From contig OMTG01000168.1 in assembly GCA_900313905.1 (NCBI GenBank), forward strand, positions 1 through 47,978: 47,978 nt of DNA, in the 5' to 3' direction. Within the stretch, counting starts at the first letter, position 1. Each line of letters starts with the position of its first letter. The notes under the pieces were generated by a model. It saw only the letters and a program-made list of their open reading frames with translations. It was not told the DNA's origin and made no database searches. The position numbers were made by a program, and so were the translations under genes. Shown here piece after piece: positions 19,642 through 29,233 of the stretch. Source of the stretch: an uncultured Actinomycetes bacterium (GTDB lineage: Bacteria; Actinomycetota; Coriobacteriia; Coriobacteriales; Atopobiaceae).

Positions 19642-19669
19642 ATGGCGCTGCCGGAGACGGCGGCGCCAT
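19642..19669 (+). terminator. hairpin after glgA
   Basis: ATGGCGCTGCCG and CGGCGGCGCCAT form 12 pairs (one G-T) around a GAGA loop, followed by a weak TCTTAT. It ends the glg operon. The rest of the 309-base gap (19621-19929) has no gene; it carries the leader of the next gene. Confidence 0.65.
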
Positions 19670-19869
19670 TCTTATGACGGTACATGGATGGACATGGTTG
19701 GGCAGCCGTGTCGGATTGCAGATGCTTCAAAATCTGGAGATTTGCAGGCAGAAGGCGTGTTCTGGCACGTATGGGGGCATGCAGGCACGATTCGGCCACG
19801 TTAATCTCTCAAGTTAAACGGCCTTTCGGAGCGAAATCTGCGGATGAGACCTGTATCATGGTTACACCC

Positions 19870-19883
19870 TGAAAGCGCTTCGC
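19870..19883. promoter_or_regulatory. LacI/MalR-like operator candidate
   Basis: TGAAAGCGCTTCGC, with an AAGCGCTT palindromic core, resembles operators of LacI-family sugar regulators and catabolite-responsive elements, although the right half is imperfect. It lies 47 bases before the TTG start of the amylase/glucanotransferase gene, a sensible place for maltodextrin control. No LacI regulator is in the window. Confidence 0.4.
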
Positions 19884-19929
19884 TACAACAAGCGTTGATT
19901 ACGAGACAGGGTGGAGAGACAGGTTTATC

Positions 19930-22900
19930 TTGCGCGCGTTACATATCTCATCGGAGAGCACCTATCGCAGGCCTTTTGGCGCTGCCCCCGCAGGAAGCAC
20001 CATCGAGCTTTCACTGGATGTCTGGGACGATCCTGAAGCGACGGCAGAGATTCGCACCTGGATCGACCCCGATGGGGAGACCCTCTATCCGATGACGGGG
20101 ACTCCCGAGGACGACCACGTGCATTTCACGGGCTCCTTCACCGTGAAGGACCCTTCCATCGTCTGGTATTACTTCAAGATCCATGGCTCCGATGGCAGCG
20201 TCAGCTACTACGGCACACTGAATGGCGCCACCTCGGGCGAGGGCGCGCTCTTCGAGTATGAGCCCTCGAGCTGGCAGATCTCGGTCTACCTGACCCGCGA
20301 TGTCCTGCCTGAGTGGTACAAGAAGGGCATCGTCTACCAGATCTTCCCGGACCGCTTCCATCGCGGCAAGGACTGGGAGGAGCGGGCCGAGAAGGCGCTC
20401 ACCACCCACAAGAACGGCCCCGAGCGCCGCATCGTGGAGGACTGGTACCAGCCGCCCCGCTACCAGCGTGACGGAGAAGGCCGCATCCAGGCCTGGGACT
20501 TCTACGGCGGCACCCTCGAGGGCATCGAGGAGAAGCTCGACTATCTGGAGGCCCTGGGCGTCACCATCCTCTATATCAACCCGATCTTCGAGGCAGCTTC
20601 CAACCACCGCTATGACACGGGCGACTACATGGTGGTCGATCCGATGCTCGGCGACGACGAGGCATTCTCCGAGCTCTGCCGCAAGGCGGCCGAGCACGGC
20701 ATGTCCGTGATGCTTGACGGCGTCTTCAACCACACGGGCTGCGACTCGAAGTACTTCAACAAGTATGGCAACTATCCCGATGTGGGCGCCTTCCAGAGCG
20801 AGGACTCCCCGTACCGCGACTGGTACAAGTTCGGCGACGACGGCGAGTATGCTGCCTGGTGGGGTGTCGACGACCTGCCGGATGTGCGTGCCGACAATCC
20901 TGAATACCATGACTACATCTGCGGCAAGGACGGCGTGATCCGCCACTGGATGCGCCTCGGCGCCCGTGGCTGGCGCCTCGATGTGGCCGATGAGCTCCCC
21001 GAGCCTTTCATCCGTGACATCAACACTGCTGCCCGTGCCGAGAAGGCGGATGCCGCCATCATCGGCGAGGTCTGGGAGGATGCCTCCAACAAGATCTCCT
21101 ACGGCGAGCCGAGGCACTATCTCCTCGGCGGCGAGCTCGATTCCGCGATGAACTATCCGTTCCGTGGTGCCGTCCTCGATTTCCTGCTGAACAAGGAGGA
21201 TGCACATGTGACGGCGCAGCGCTTCGAGCAGCTCTATGAGAACTATCCGCATGAGGCATTCTATTCTGCCCTGAACCTTCTGGGCTCCCATGACAGGAGC
21301 CGCATCCTGACGCTTCTGGGCGGCGGCCCCGACCCTGATACGATGTCCGATGCGCAGAAAGCTGCCTTCCGCCTGAACGACGGTCAGCGCGGCCTTGCAA
21401 AGGGACGTCTCTGGGATGCAGCGCTGCTGCAGATGACGATGCCAGGGGTGCCGAGCATCTACTACGGCGACGAGGCCGGCTGCGAAGGCTACACCGACCC
21501 CTACAACCGCGAGCCTTTCCCGTGGGGCCGCGAGGACAAGGACTGCTTCAACATCTATCGCAACGCGATTGCCATCAGGAAGTCGCTGCCGGTGCTTGTG
21601 GATGGCGATTTCAAGCCGTTTGCCGTGAACGACGATGTCTTCGGATTCACACGCTCTGACGGCGAGACGACCGTGATGGTGCTCGTGAATGGTAGCCTCA
21701 AGACCCGCCATGAGTTCGGCGTGCCGATGATGGACGAGACTGTGGACGATATCGTGAGCGGGCAGGATCTCGAAGTGGTGGACGGGAAGGTCCAGGTCGG
21801 CCTCTGGCCGCTCGGCACCTCGGTCCTCTACTTCCACAAGGAGCATATGCTCGAGAAGCCGCTCGAGCCCGGCATGGGCGTCCTCTGTCACATCACGTCG
21901 CTTCCGAATGGCGGCCGTCCCGGCACCATGGGCAAGCCTGCCTATGATTTCGTGGACTACCTTGCCGCAGGCCACCAGCGCTACTGGCAGATTCTGCCAG
22001 TCAACCCCTGCGACGACCATGGCAGCCCCTATGCAGGCCTTTCCGCCTTCGCTGGCAACACGCTTTTGATCGAGGGGACAAAGGAGGAGGTGCTTGCCGA
22101 GGCCCGTGCCATCAAGGATACGGACAAGGGCTATCTTGCCTTCTGCAAGAAGGAGGCAGCTTGGCTCGAGCCCTATGCCATCTTCCGTGCCATCAAGCAC
22201 CTGCAGAAGGAAGACTGCTGGCAGACCTGGCCTGAGAAGTACCGCGACTACTCGCCGGAGCTTGCGAAGGACAAGGACCTTGTCGATCTCATCTCCTACC
22301 ATAAGAAGCGCCAGTACCTCTTCGACCGCGAGTGGAAGGCCCTGAAGGAGTACGCCCACAAGAAGGGCATCTCGCTCATCGGCGACATGCCGATGTATGT
22401 CTCTGCCGACTCCTCCGATGTCTGGTGCCACAAGGACTTCTTCATGCTCGACGGCGAGGGCAATCCAGCCACGGTGGCAGGCTGCCCGCCCGATCAGTTC
22501 GCGGCCGATGGCCAGATCTGGGGCAACCCGGTCTACAACTGGAAGCGCATGGAGGAGACTGGCTACAGCTGGTGGATGCAGCGCTTCAATCGCGCCTGCG
22601 AGCTCTACGACTACGTGCGCCTCGACCATTTCCTGGGCTTCTCGTCCTACTTCGGCATCCCTGCCGGAAAGACCGGACGCGACGGCCTCTGGCACTTCGG
22701 TCCGGGCACGCGTCTCTTCAAGCAGGTCTATGAGAAGCATGGCGCCCTGCCCTTCATCGCAGAGGACCTGGGCTCGATCACGCCTGCCGTGCATGCGCTT
22801 GCGGTCAGCTGCGGCTTCCCGGGCCTCGATATCATCCAGTTCAACGACGGCGATGTGCGCCAGGGCTATAAGCCAGTGCACAACAAGATCGCCTGCTCGG

Positions 22901-23187
22901 GCACCCATGACAACCAGACGCTTCTGGGCTGGGTCAAGAGCCGCTTCGGCGAGGACGGGGCAGAGGAGCTCGCAGAGAAGCTGCTCGAGAGCGTGCTTGC
23001 CTCTGACGCGAAGGTCGCGATCGTGCCACTCCAGGACATCCTCGGGCTCGACGATACGGCCCGCATGAACGTGCCGGGCAAGGCCGATGGCAACTGGACA
23101 TGGCAGGCAGACGCAGAAGACATCGAGGCATCGCTTCCGCATCTTGCGGAGCTTGCCGAGAAGAGCGGACGCGCCACCGAGGCATAG
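19930..23187 (+). CDS. GH13 amylase/pullulanase fused to GH77 4-alpha-glucanotransferase
   Basis: Bifunctional maltodextrin/glycogen-breakdown enzyme, 1085 residues, no signal peptide and so cytoplasmic. Residues 1-115 are a CBM34-like beta module. About 120-640 is a neopullulanase-type GH13 domain: YQIFPDRFHRG, DGVFNHTG, nucleophile Asp351 in GWRLDVADE, Glu380 in IGEVWED, and LGSHDRSR. From about 645 comes a MalQ domain: ITSLPNGG, nucleophile Asp899 in VRLDHFLGF, Glu945 in IAEDLG, Asp994 in GTHDNQT. TTG 19930 is the only plausible start; the frame is closed by a stop at 19870-19872 and GGAGAGACAGG lies before it. Codon 4 is the rare TTA. Ends in a perfect hairpin. The MalQ half probably recycles short dextrins released by the GH13 half. 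Confidence 0.93.
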   Translation: MRALHISSESTYRRPFGAAPAGSTIELSLDVWDDPEATAEIRTWIDPDGETLYPMTGTPEDDHVHFTGSFTVKDPSIVWYYFKIHGSDGSVSYYGTLNGATSGEGALFEYEPSSWQISVYLTRDVLPEWYKKGIVYQIFPDRFHRGKDWEERAEKALTTHKNGPERRIVEDWYQPPRYQRDGEGRIQAWDFYGGTLEGIEEKLDYLEALGVTILYINPIFEAASNHRYDTGDYMVVDPMLGDDEAFSELCRKAAEHGMSVMLDGVFNHTGCDSKYFNKYGNYPDVGAFQSEDSPYRDWYKFGDDGEYAAWWGVDDLPDVRADNPEYHDYICGKDGVIRHWMRLGARGWRLDVADELPEPFIRDINTAARAEKADAAIIGEVWEDASNKISYGEPRHYLLGGELDSAMNYPFRGAVLDFLLNKEDAHVTAQRFEQLYENYPHEAFYSALNLLGSHDRSRILTLLGGGPDPDTMSDAQKAAFRLNDGQRGLAKGRLWDAALLQMTMPGVPSIYYGDEAGCEGYTDPYNREPFPWGREDKDCFNIYRNAIAIRKSLPVLVDGDFKPFAVNDDVFGFTRSDGETTVMVLVNGSLKTRHEFGVPMMDETVDDIVSGQDLEVVDGKVQVGLWPLGTSVLYFHKEHMLEKPLEPGMGVLCHITSLPNGGRPGTMGKPAYDFVDYLAAGHQRYWQILPVNPCDDHGSPYAGLSAFAGNTLLIEGTKEEVLAEARAIKDTDKGYLAFCKKEAAWLEPYAIFRAIKHLQKEDCWQTWPEKYRDYSPELAKDKDLVDLISYHKKRQYLFDREWKALKEYAHKKGISLIGDMPMYVSADSSDVWCHKDFFMLDGEGNPATVAGCPPDQFAADGQIWGNPVYNWKRMEETGYSWWMQRFNRACELYDYVRLDHFLGFSSYFGIPAGKTGRDGLWHFGPGTRLFKQVYEKHGALPFIAEDLGSITPAVHALAVSCGFPGLDIIQFNDGDVRQGYKPVHNKIACSGTHDNQTLLGWVKSRFGEDGAEELAEKLLESVLASDAKVAIVPLQDILGLDDTARMNVPGKADGNWTWQADAEDIEASLPHLAELAEKSGRATEA

Positions 23188-23215
23188 GGCCAGATGCAGC
23201 AAAGACAGTGATTTT

Positions 23216-23255
23216 GAGGGCGGAGCCGGAGTGAAGACCATCCGGCTCCGCCCTC
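23216..23255. terminator. perfect 15-bp hairpin after the amylase-MalQ gene
   Basis: GAGGGCGGAGCCGGA (23216-23230) pairs perfectly with 23241-23255 around a 10-base loop. No T-run follows on either strand, so termination is inferred from stem strength and position. Confidence 0.65.
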
Positions 23256-23333
23256 TGCTATCGTGGACTGGTCGATGTTTTATGCCTGTCCGTGGCTGGA
23301 CCCGGCAGGATCTGGATATGAGGTACCTCTCAC

Positions 23334-26300
23334 ATGTTTATCAACAGAGTTGCAGCGAAGCTCCTTGCTGCGCCTGAAATGGTCGAAGCCCTCCATGAAT
23401 ACGATGGCGGGAGGGATGTGACCTTGGCGGTCGCGCAGAGCGCCCGCCCGCTTGTGCTGGCCTCGCTCTGGACCCGCGATCCGAGGCCTTGCCTGCTCAT
23501 TGTGGCAGGCGAGGAGGCCGCGGATCGCACGGCCCGCACCCTTGCTGCCTGGATCGGGATGGAGCATGTCGGCCGCTATCCGGCACGGAAGGACCTGCCA
23601 TGGAGCGACCGGGACTTCGATGATGCGACGGTGGGTGCACGCTGCCATGCAATCGAGCGCCTGGCGACAGGCGAGCCCTGCATCATCGTCGCAGGTGCAG
23701 GAGCGCTCCTGCGCCGTGTGCCACCCAAGGGGACGGGATACTTCGCCTCGAGCACCTTCACGGTGGGCGATGAGGCGGACTTCGAGGATGTGCCGAAGCT
23801 CCTTGTCGGCATGGGATACACCTCCAAGGAGGCAGCCGATGCCCCAGGCTCCTTCTGGGCGCATGGGGACTCGGTCGATGTCTTCCCGGCGCAGGCGACG
23901 AGCCCGGTGCGCATCGAATTCTTCGGCGACGAGATCGACCGCATCCGCCGCATGGTGCCCTCGACGGGCCAGACCATCGGCGAGCTCGATGAGGTGCGGA
24001 TCGGCCCCTGCCGCGAGATGGCTCTGAACGAGGGGCGGCTTGCGCGCGTGCGCAAGGCCCTCTTCAAGCCTGCCCAGGAGGATAGCCAGGTGGCAGAGGA
24101 CCTGGAGCTCCTGGAGCAGTCCTCGGAAGCGCCGCATCTGGAGCGCTACATGCCGCTCCTCTATGGAGGGAGCGCCTCGCCCCTGGAGCACATCTCGAAG
24201 GATGCCCTTGTCGTCCTGGCTGAGCCCCGTGCCCTCTTCGATGACTGCCAGCATGCCACGGATGATATCGAGGCAGCGGCCACGAATGCCCGCCAGTCCA
24301 CGAAGGGCCTCTATACGCCGCCCAGGAGCCTCGACTTCGGCAAGCAGCAGCGGCTCTCCTTCGCAAGCATCCTGCGGCAGGGGGCGACGCTTACGGCCAC
24401 CCTCAAGGTTCGCCAGCCCAATGTAGCAGGGTCGGACACGAAGCTCGTGGGCGCCGTGCGCCAGATGCTGAACGACAACATGTCCGTGGTCTTCGCGGTC
24501 CCCGACAGGGGTGCCCGCGAAGCCTTGGAGCTCACCTTCACGGATGAGGGCATCCCCTTCGTCGAGTCTTTGGGTTCCGCTCCGGAAAACCGCATCCCCG
24601 TCACCGATCCTGAGGCTGAGCGCCATATCGAGCCGCTCGCGAAGGGGAAGGTCACCTTCTTCGATGCGCCGGTGCCAGCAGGCATCACGGTGCCGACAGC
24701 AGGGCTCGGGGTGCTTTCGGTCTCCGACCTCACGGCGAGGATGGCAAAGCACCACCATAGGGTGCGCCGGGTCGATCCGACGAGCGTCACCTTCCCGTTC
24801 AAGCCGGGCGACTACGTCGTCCATGCGACCCACGGCATCGCCCTCTTCAGCCAGATCGTGCGCCAGGAAGTGGCAGGGCGCATGCGCGACTACTTCCTGC
24901 TCGAATATGCAGGAGGGGACAAGCTCTATGTGCCGCTCGAGCAGGTGGACCGCATCACCCGCTACGTCGGGCCTGATGGAGAGGCGCCGCGCCTCACCCG
25001 CCTCAACACCGCCGACTGGTCCCGTGCGACCGGCAAGGCGCGCAGGAGCGCCAAGAAGCTTGCCTTCGACCTTGTCGACCTCTATACCCGCCGTGCAAGC
25101 GTGGCAGGATTCGCCTTCCCGCCCGATACGCCCGAGCAGGACGAGATGGAGGCGAGCTTCCCGTATCCCTTGACCCCTGACCAGGCCTCTGCCCTTGCTG
25201 ACATCAAGGCCGACATGGAGTCTCCGAAGCCGATGGACCGGCTGCTCTGCGGCGACGTGGGCTTCGGCAAGACCGAGATCGCCCTGCGCGCCGCCTTCAA
25301 GTGCTGCTCGTCGAAGCAGGTCATGGTGCTCTGCCCCACGACCATTCTGGCAGAGCAGCACTACCAGACCTTCTTCAACCGCTTCACGCCCTTCGGGCTC
25401 GATGTGCGGGTGCTTTCCCGCTTCGTCACCCCGGCAAAGCAGCGCCGCGCCCTTGAGGGCTTCGCCGATGGGTCAGTCGATGTCCTGATCGGCACGCACC
25501 GGCTCCTCTCGAACGATGTCAATCCCCACGACCTCGGCCTCGTCGTAATCGACGAGGAGCAGCGCTTCGGCGTCCAGGCGAAAGAGCAGCTCAAGAACAT
25601 GCGCGAGCAGGTCGATGTGCTGACGCTCTCCGCCACGCCGATCCCGAGGACGATGCAGATGGCGATGAGCGGCGTGCGCGACATGTCGCTCATCATGACG
25701 CCACCGCCAGGGAGGCTCCCGGTGAAGGTCACCGTGAAGGAATGGGATCCCGATACGGTGAGCGCCGCGATCCGCTTCGAGCTTGCCCGCAAGGGCCAGG
25801 TCTATTACGTGAGCAACCGCGTGCAGACCATCGACGATGCGGTGGAGCGCGTGCAGGAGGCAGCCCCTGAGGCCCGCATCGGCGTCGCCCACGGCAAGAT
25901 GAGCTCGCGTGAGGTCGAGGATGTGATGATGCGCTTCGCGGAGCATGAGATCGATGTCCTCGTCGCGACCACGATCATCGAGTCCGGCATCGACAACCCC
26001 CATACGAACACCCTCATCATCGAGGACTCCCAGCGCCTGGGACTGGCCCAGCTCTACCAGCTGAAGGGACGCGTTGGCAGGGGCCGCACCCAGGCCTTCG
26101 CCTACTTCATGTTCCCGGCAGAGCAGCCCCTGACACCAGAGGCCTTGGACCGCCTTACGGCCATCAACGAATATCAGGAGCTCGGCAGCGGCATGAGGAT
26201 CGCGATGCGCGACCTCGAGATCCGTGGCGCCGGCTCGCTCGTCGGGGCAGAGCAGCATGGCAACCTCTCGAGCGTCGGCTTCGACCTCTTCACCCAGATG

Positions 26301-26792
26301 CTCGGCGAGGCCGTGAGCGAGGCGAGGGGCGAGGCTGCCCAGACGGAGCTCCCGGAGGTCACGATCAACCTCTCTGCTGACTTCTATCTGGCAGAGGAAT
26401 ACCTGCCTGAGGTGGACAAGCGCGTCCTCGTCTATCGCCAGCTTGCATCGGCCACCGAGCTTGCCGATGTGGACCGGATCCAGAAGGAGTGCGAGGAGAA
26501 TTATGGGGCGCTGCCGCTTGCCGGCAAGAACCTCTTCGACCGTGCCCGCATCCGCATCCGCTGCCAGCGCATGGGCATAAGCTCGGTGTCGCTCGTCCAG
26601 GGGCGCCTGGTCTATCAGGGGATCGAGGTGCCAAGGAAGCTTGCCCTGCGCTTCAAGGAGCGCCGCGCCTTCTACTATCCGAAGACGAAGCAGCTCAAGT
26701 ATCCCTTCCACAAGGGGGCAGAGGACCTCGTGCCTGCTGCTCTGGGCGTCCTCGAAGAGGTCGGCGGCGGCGAGGACGAGACTGACGAATAA
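23334..26792 (+). CDS. mfd: transcription-repair coupling factor
   Basis: Removes RNA polymerase stalled at lesions and recruits UvrA. 1152 residues, normal length. The UvrB-like N-terminal region is followed by the polymerase-interacting CarD-like domain (FKPGDYVVHATHGIALF, near 487-503), a helicase with Walker A GDVGFGKTE (Lys646), DEEQ box at 740-743, TLSATPIPRTMQMA, and a TRCF C-terminal domain. ATG 23334 follows GAGGT at 9 bases. Flanked by hairpins on both sides, so it is probably transcribed alone. Confidence 0.97.
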   Translation: MFINRVAAKLLAAPEMVEALHEYDGGRDVTLAVAQSARPLVLASLWTRDPRPCLLIVAGEEAADRTARTLAAWIGMEHVGRYPARKDLPWSDRDFDDATVGARCHAIERLATGEPCIIVAGAGALLRRVPPKGTGYFASSTFTVGDEADFEDVPKLLVGMGYTSKEAADAPGSFWAHGDSVDVFPAQATSPVRIEFFGDEIDRIRRMVPSTGQTIGELDEVRIGPCREMALNEGRLARVRKALFKPAQEDSQVAEDLELLEQSSEAPHLERYMPLLYGGSASPLEHISKDALVVLAEPRALFDDCQHATDDIEAAATNARQSTKGLYTPPRSLDFGKQQRLSFASILRQGATLTATLKVRQPNVAGSDTKLVGAVRQMLNDNMSVVFAVPDRGAREALELTFTDEGIPFVESLGSAPENRIPVTDPEAERHIEPLAKGKVTFFDAPVPAGITVPTAGLGVLSVSDLTARMAKHHHRVRRVDPTSVTFPFKPGDYVVHATHGIALFSQIVRQEVAGRMRDYFLLEYAGGDKLYVPLEQVDRITRYVGPDGEAPRLTRLNTADWSRATGKARRSAKKLAFDLVDLYTRRASVAGFAFPPDTPEQDEMEASFPYPLTPDQASALADIKADMESPKPMDRLLCGDVGFGKTEIALRAAFKCCSSKQVMVLCPTTILAEQHYQTFFNRFTPFGLDVRVLSRFVTPAKQRRALEGFADGSVDVLIGTHRLLSNDVNPHDLGLVVIDEEQRFGVQAKEQLKNMREQVDVLTLSATPIPRTMQMAMSGVRDMSLIMTPPPGRLPVKVTVKEWDPDTVSAAIRFELARKGQVYYVSNRVQTIDDAVERVQEAAPEARIGVAHGKMSSREVEDVMMRFAEHEIDVLVATTIIESGIDNPHTNTLIIEDSQRLGLAQLYQLKGRVGRGRTQAFAYFMFPAEQPLTPEALDRLTAINEYQELGSGMRIAMRDLEIRGAGSLVGAEQHGNLSSVGFDLFTQMLGEAVSEARGEAAQTELPEVTINLSADFYLAEEYLPEVDKRVLVYRQLASATELADVDRIQKECEENYGALPLAGKNLFDRARIRIRCQRMGISSVSLVQGRLVYQGIEVPRKLALRFKERRAFYYPKTKQLKYPFHKGAEDLVPAALGVLEEVGGGEDETDE

Positions 26793-26804
26793 GGCCGCAT
26801 CGCG

Positions 26805-26834
26805 AGGAGGCTGCATCATGTGGTGCAGCCTCCT
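26805..26834 (+). terminator. hairpin after mfd
   Basis: AGGAGGCTGCA and TGCAGCCTCCT form a perfect 11-bp stem around an 8-base loop. T-poor tail (GCCGTCTGCC), so moderate confidence. Confidence 0.6.
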
Positions 26835-26902
26835 GCCGTCTGCCGCCCTTCTTATCCAGACTGTAGAAAGAATGCGCACCCCGCAAGGAGGAAGGCTCAT
26901 TC

Positions 26903-26911
26903 TGGTATAAA
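26903..26911 (+). promoter_or_regulatory. extended -10 promoter candidate for divIC-ppx
   Basis: TG-G-TATAAA at 26903-26911, about 95 bases before the division gene; no convincing -35, as is common with an extended -10. Confidence 0.4.
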
Positions 26912-27004
26912 AAGGAAAGAGGCGTCGGCGGATGTGATACGCTATGTAGTCCGCTACGTTCGACCAGGCTGTGAACGAACCAACTTCAAACGAAACAGGC
27001 AGCT

Positions 27005-27901
27005 ATGAGTCTAGATGGAGATACGCACGCCATGAACATGGGCAGCTTTGCCCGGCTGGGCTGGGACAAGGACAGAACTGGGTCCCTGCCGCGTCTCAGG
27101 CGTGATTCCGCAAGCACAGCTCCTGCCACCGGTGCGGTGGCTGGATGGAGGCCCGCCGTCTTCGTGGGCCCCAATTCCCGTGGTGTCCGGCTCTCGGGCG
27201 ATGGGGATGCCTTCAGCAAGATCGGCAATGACCGGCTCCGCCAGTCCCGGACAAGGAGGGCTGCAGCATCTGCACAGGCAGCCCCAACGGCTGCATCTGC
27301 CTCCCGGGCAGAGGAGACCCGCTCCCGCCGCTCCGCACGCGAATCGATGCCCTCCAGCCTCGACCCGACGACCGCTGCAGTGGAGGAGCGCCGCCGTGCC
27401 CGCCAGCGCCGCCGCGAGGGGATTGTGGATGGGCCTGAAGGGATGCCGGCCGCTGCGGCTGGGGTGGCCAACAAGGCAGAGGCCAAGGCTGCCAAGACAG
27501 GTGTCCTCGGAAGCCACAAGGGTCTCGTGATCCTGGCTGCCATCGCATTGATCCTGATCTCCTTCTATGGACCCGTGCGTGAATGGTATGTGAGCCAGCG
27601 CCGCGCCCAGGACCTCCAGGTCCAGTACGACCAGCTGAATGCCGCAAATGGCACCCTCCAAGGCGAAGTCGATGCCCTGCAGACGAAGGAAGGCATCGAG
27701 GATGCCGCCCGGGCGCAGGGCTATGTGGAGCAGGGCGAGACCGCTGTCACGATCGTCAATGGCCCTGATACGGATGGCACCGACAGCACGGCCGATTCGG
27801 TCTCTGGCACGATCTCGGGCCAGCAGGATGCCCATGCGGATACCGATGCCCTGACCGATTTCCTGGATGGGTTCTTCCAGTACAGCTCAGACAACAACTG
27901 A
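27005..27901 (+). CDS. DivIC/FtsB-like septum formation initiator
   Basis: Probable bitopic division protein of the FtsB/DivIC family. 298 residues: a long basic, Ser/Arg/Ala-rich cytoplasmic N-terminus (1-170), one membrane helix (about 173-190), a coiled coil (about 196-230), and the family's terminal segment IEDAARAQGYVEQGE (231-245), then an acidic Asp/Thr-rich tail. Far longer than the usual 100-130 residues because of both extensions; actinobacterial homologues often carry such N-termini. The ribosome site before ATG 27005 is weak; ATG 27032 or 27038 are alternatives. Eleven bases before ppx, so probably one transcript. Confidence 0.8.
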   Translation: MSLDGDTHAMNMGSFARLGWDKDRTGSLPRLRRDSASTAPATGAVAGWRPAVFVGPNSRGVRLSGDGDAFSKIGNDRLRQSRTRRAAASAQAAPTAASASRAEETRSRRSARESMPSSLDPTTAAVEERRRARQRRREGIVDGPEGMPAAAAGVANKAEAKAAKTGVLGSHKGLVILAAIALILISFYGPVREWYVSQRRAQDLQVQYDQLNAANGTLQGEVDALQTKEGIEDAARAQGYVEQGETAVTIVNGPDTDGTDSTADSVSGTISGQQDAHADTDALTDFLDGFFQYSSDNN

Positions 27902-27912
27902 AGAAGGCGCTG

Positions 27913-28899
27913 ATGGGCAAAGTCGCTGTCATCGATATCGGCACCGTCACGGCACGCCTGGCGGTCGTCGGGCAGGAGCCGGGCCAGCCGATGGAACAGC
28001 TCAAGAAGATCTCGACGATCTGCAACATGGGGGAGGGGGCAGCCGAGTCCGGCAGGCTCGCGCCTGCAGCGATCGAGCGGGTGGTCTCCTGCGTATCGGG
28101 CTATGTGGCCACGGCACGCGAGATGGGCGCTGAGGCATGCGCCTGCACGCTCACAAGCGCTGCCCGCGACGCAGAGAACTCTGAGGACCTGCTAGGCCCC
28201 CTCAAGGCCTTGGGACTTGCCCCGACCGTCATCCCCGGCACGACCGAAGGCTCGCTTGCGCTTCTGGGTGTCGCCCAGGACTTCCCTGACCGTGAGGTCA
28301 TCGTCGCCGATTCCGGTGGCGGTTCGACCGAGCTCACGAAGGGCGCCCTCCGCCATGGCAGGCTCGAGGTGGACTATGTCCGCTCGCTCAATGTCGGCTG
28401 CCGCCGCCTGACAGAGCTCTTCCTCTCGAAGGACAATCCCCCGAAGCCCGAAGCGATCGCAGAGGCCCGTGCCTTCTGCGATGGACCGTTCCGGGAGGCT
28501 GCTGCAGAGGCTGCCGAGAAAGGCCCTCAGGCCGAGGTCCTCGTGCTTGTCGGCGGCACTGCCACCTCGCTGGTCGCGATGGATGCCGAGCTCGACCCTT
28601 ATGACTCTGCCTATGTGCACCTGCATGAGCTCGCGCGCTCGACCGTCGAGTGCCTGGTCGAAAAGCTTGCCGGCATGCCCCAGGAGGAGCGTGCCCATCT
28701 GAAGGGCCTCCAGGCCAAGCGTGCTCCTGTCATCCTCGGCGGCACTGTCGCGATTGCAGAAGTGATGGAGTGCTGCGGCTTCGACGTGGCTACCGTGAGC
28801 GAGCATGACCTGCTCACAGGGCTCTCGCTTGCCACAAGCGCTGCCTGGCTCGGCGAGCGCGATCCGCTTCCCTGGAAGCCCGAGGTCAAGGCGCTCTGA
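27913..28899 (+). CDS. Ppx/GppA-family exopolyphosphatase
   Basis: Hydrolyses polyphosphate or the 5'-phosphate of pppGpp. 328 residues, the single-module actinobacterial form (ASKHA fold). VAVIDIGTVTARLAVV is the phosphate-1 loop (usual DIGTNS changed to DIGTVT), and DSGGGSTELTKG is the phosphate-2 loop. ATG 27913 has GAAGG upstream. The family is certain; polyphosphate versus guanosine substrate cannot be decided from sequence. Confidence 0.9.
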   Translation: MGKVAVIDIGTVTARLAVVGQEPGQPMEQLKKISTICNMGEGAAESGRLAPAAIERVVSCVSGYVATAREMGAEACACTLTSAARDAENSEDLLGPLKALGLAPTVIPGTTEGSLALLGVAQDFPDREVIVADSGGGSTELTKGALRHGRLEVDYVRSLNVGCRRLTELFLSKDNPPKPEAIAEARAFCDGPFREAAAEAAEKGPQAEVLVLVGGTATSLVAMDAELDPYDSAYVHLHELARSTVECLVEKLAGMPQEERAHLKGLQAKRAPVILGGTVAIAEVMECCGFDVATVSEHDLLTGLSLATSAAWLGERDPLPWKPEVKAL

Positions 28900-28961
28900 G
28901 AGCCTTCCAGCTGGCTGCAGACAGCTTGCGGCAAGTTGCGGTACCCTTGTGTGGCAGATGT

Positions 28962-29046
28962 GGGGGCGTGGCGGAATTGGCAGACGCAGCGGACTTAAAA
29001 TCCGCCGCCGCAAGGCTTGCGGGTTCGAACCCCGCCGCCCCTACCA
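28962..29046 (+). tRNA. tRNA-Leu(TAA)
   Basis: Cloverleaf complete: acceptor GGGGGCG with CGCCCCT (pair 1-72 is G-T), D-arm GGCGGAATTGGCAGACGC, anticodon stem GCGGA/TCCGC with loop CTTAAAA giving anticodon TAA, long variable arm, T-arm GCGGG-TTCGAAC-CCCGC, discriminator A, encoded CCA. Reads the rare UUA codon. Confidence 0.95.
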
Positions 29047-29075
29047 GCATTTCATGCTTGATAGAGCTTTGTGTA

Positions 29076-29103
29076 CGCCCTGGGGTGACTCCCGGGGCGT
29101 TTT
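29076..29103 (+). terminator. Rho-independent terminator after tRNA-Leu
   Basis: CGCCCTGGGG (29076-29085) pairs with TCCCGGGGCG (29090-29099) around TGAC, then TTTT at 29100-29103. Confidence 0.8.
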
Positions 29104-29195
29104 GCCGTCCGCAGAGGAGATAGTGCGCAGTTGCGCCCTTCTCTGGCAAACGGAGGGCCAGAGGATTATCATTGCTCTGCAAAGTTGTACAGAAC

Positions 29196-29233
29196 CTGTC
29201 CTGTCTTCAAGTTGTCTTCTCTTTCTAGGACAG
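29196..29233. promoter_or_regulatory. inverted repeat upstream of the regulator-transketolase fusion
   Basis: CTGTCCT (29196-29202) and AGGACAG (29227-29233) are a perfect 7-base inverted repeat spaced 24 bases apart. AAGTTGT also occurs twice (starting at 29182 and 29209, 27 bases apart). Candidate operator for autoregulation by the fusion protein; purely positional inference. Confidence 0.35.

Noticed and set aside
20011-23241. A 1076-codon minus-strand frame opposite the amylase-MalQ gene
   Set aside because: The plus strand has complete GH13 and GH77 catalytic motifs; the antisense product is low-complexity and unlike any family.
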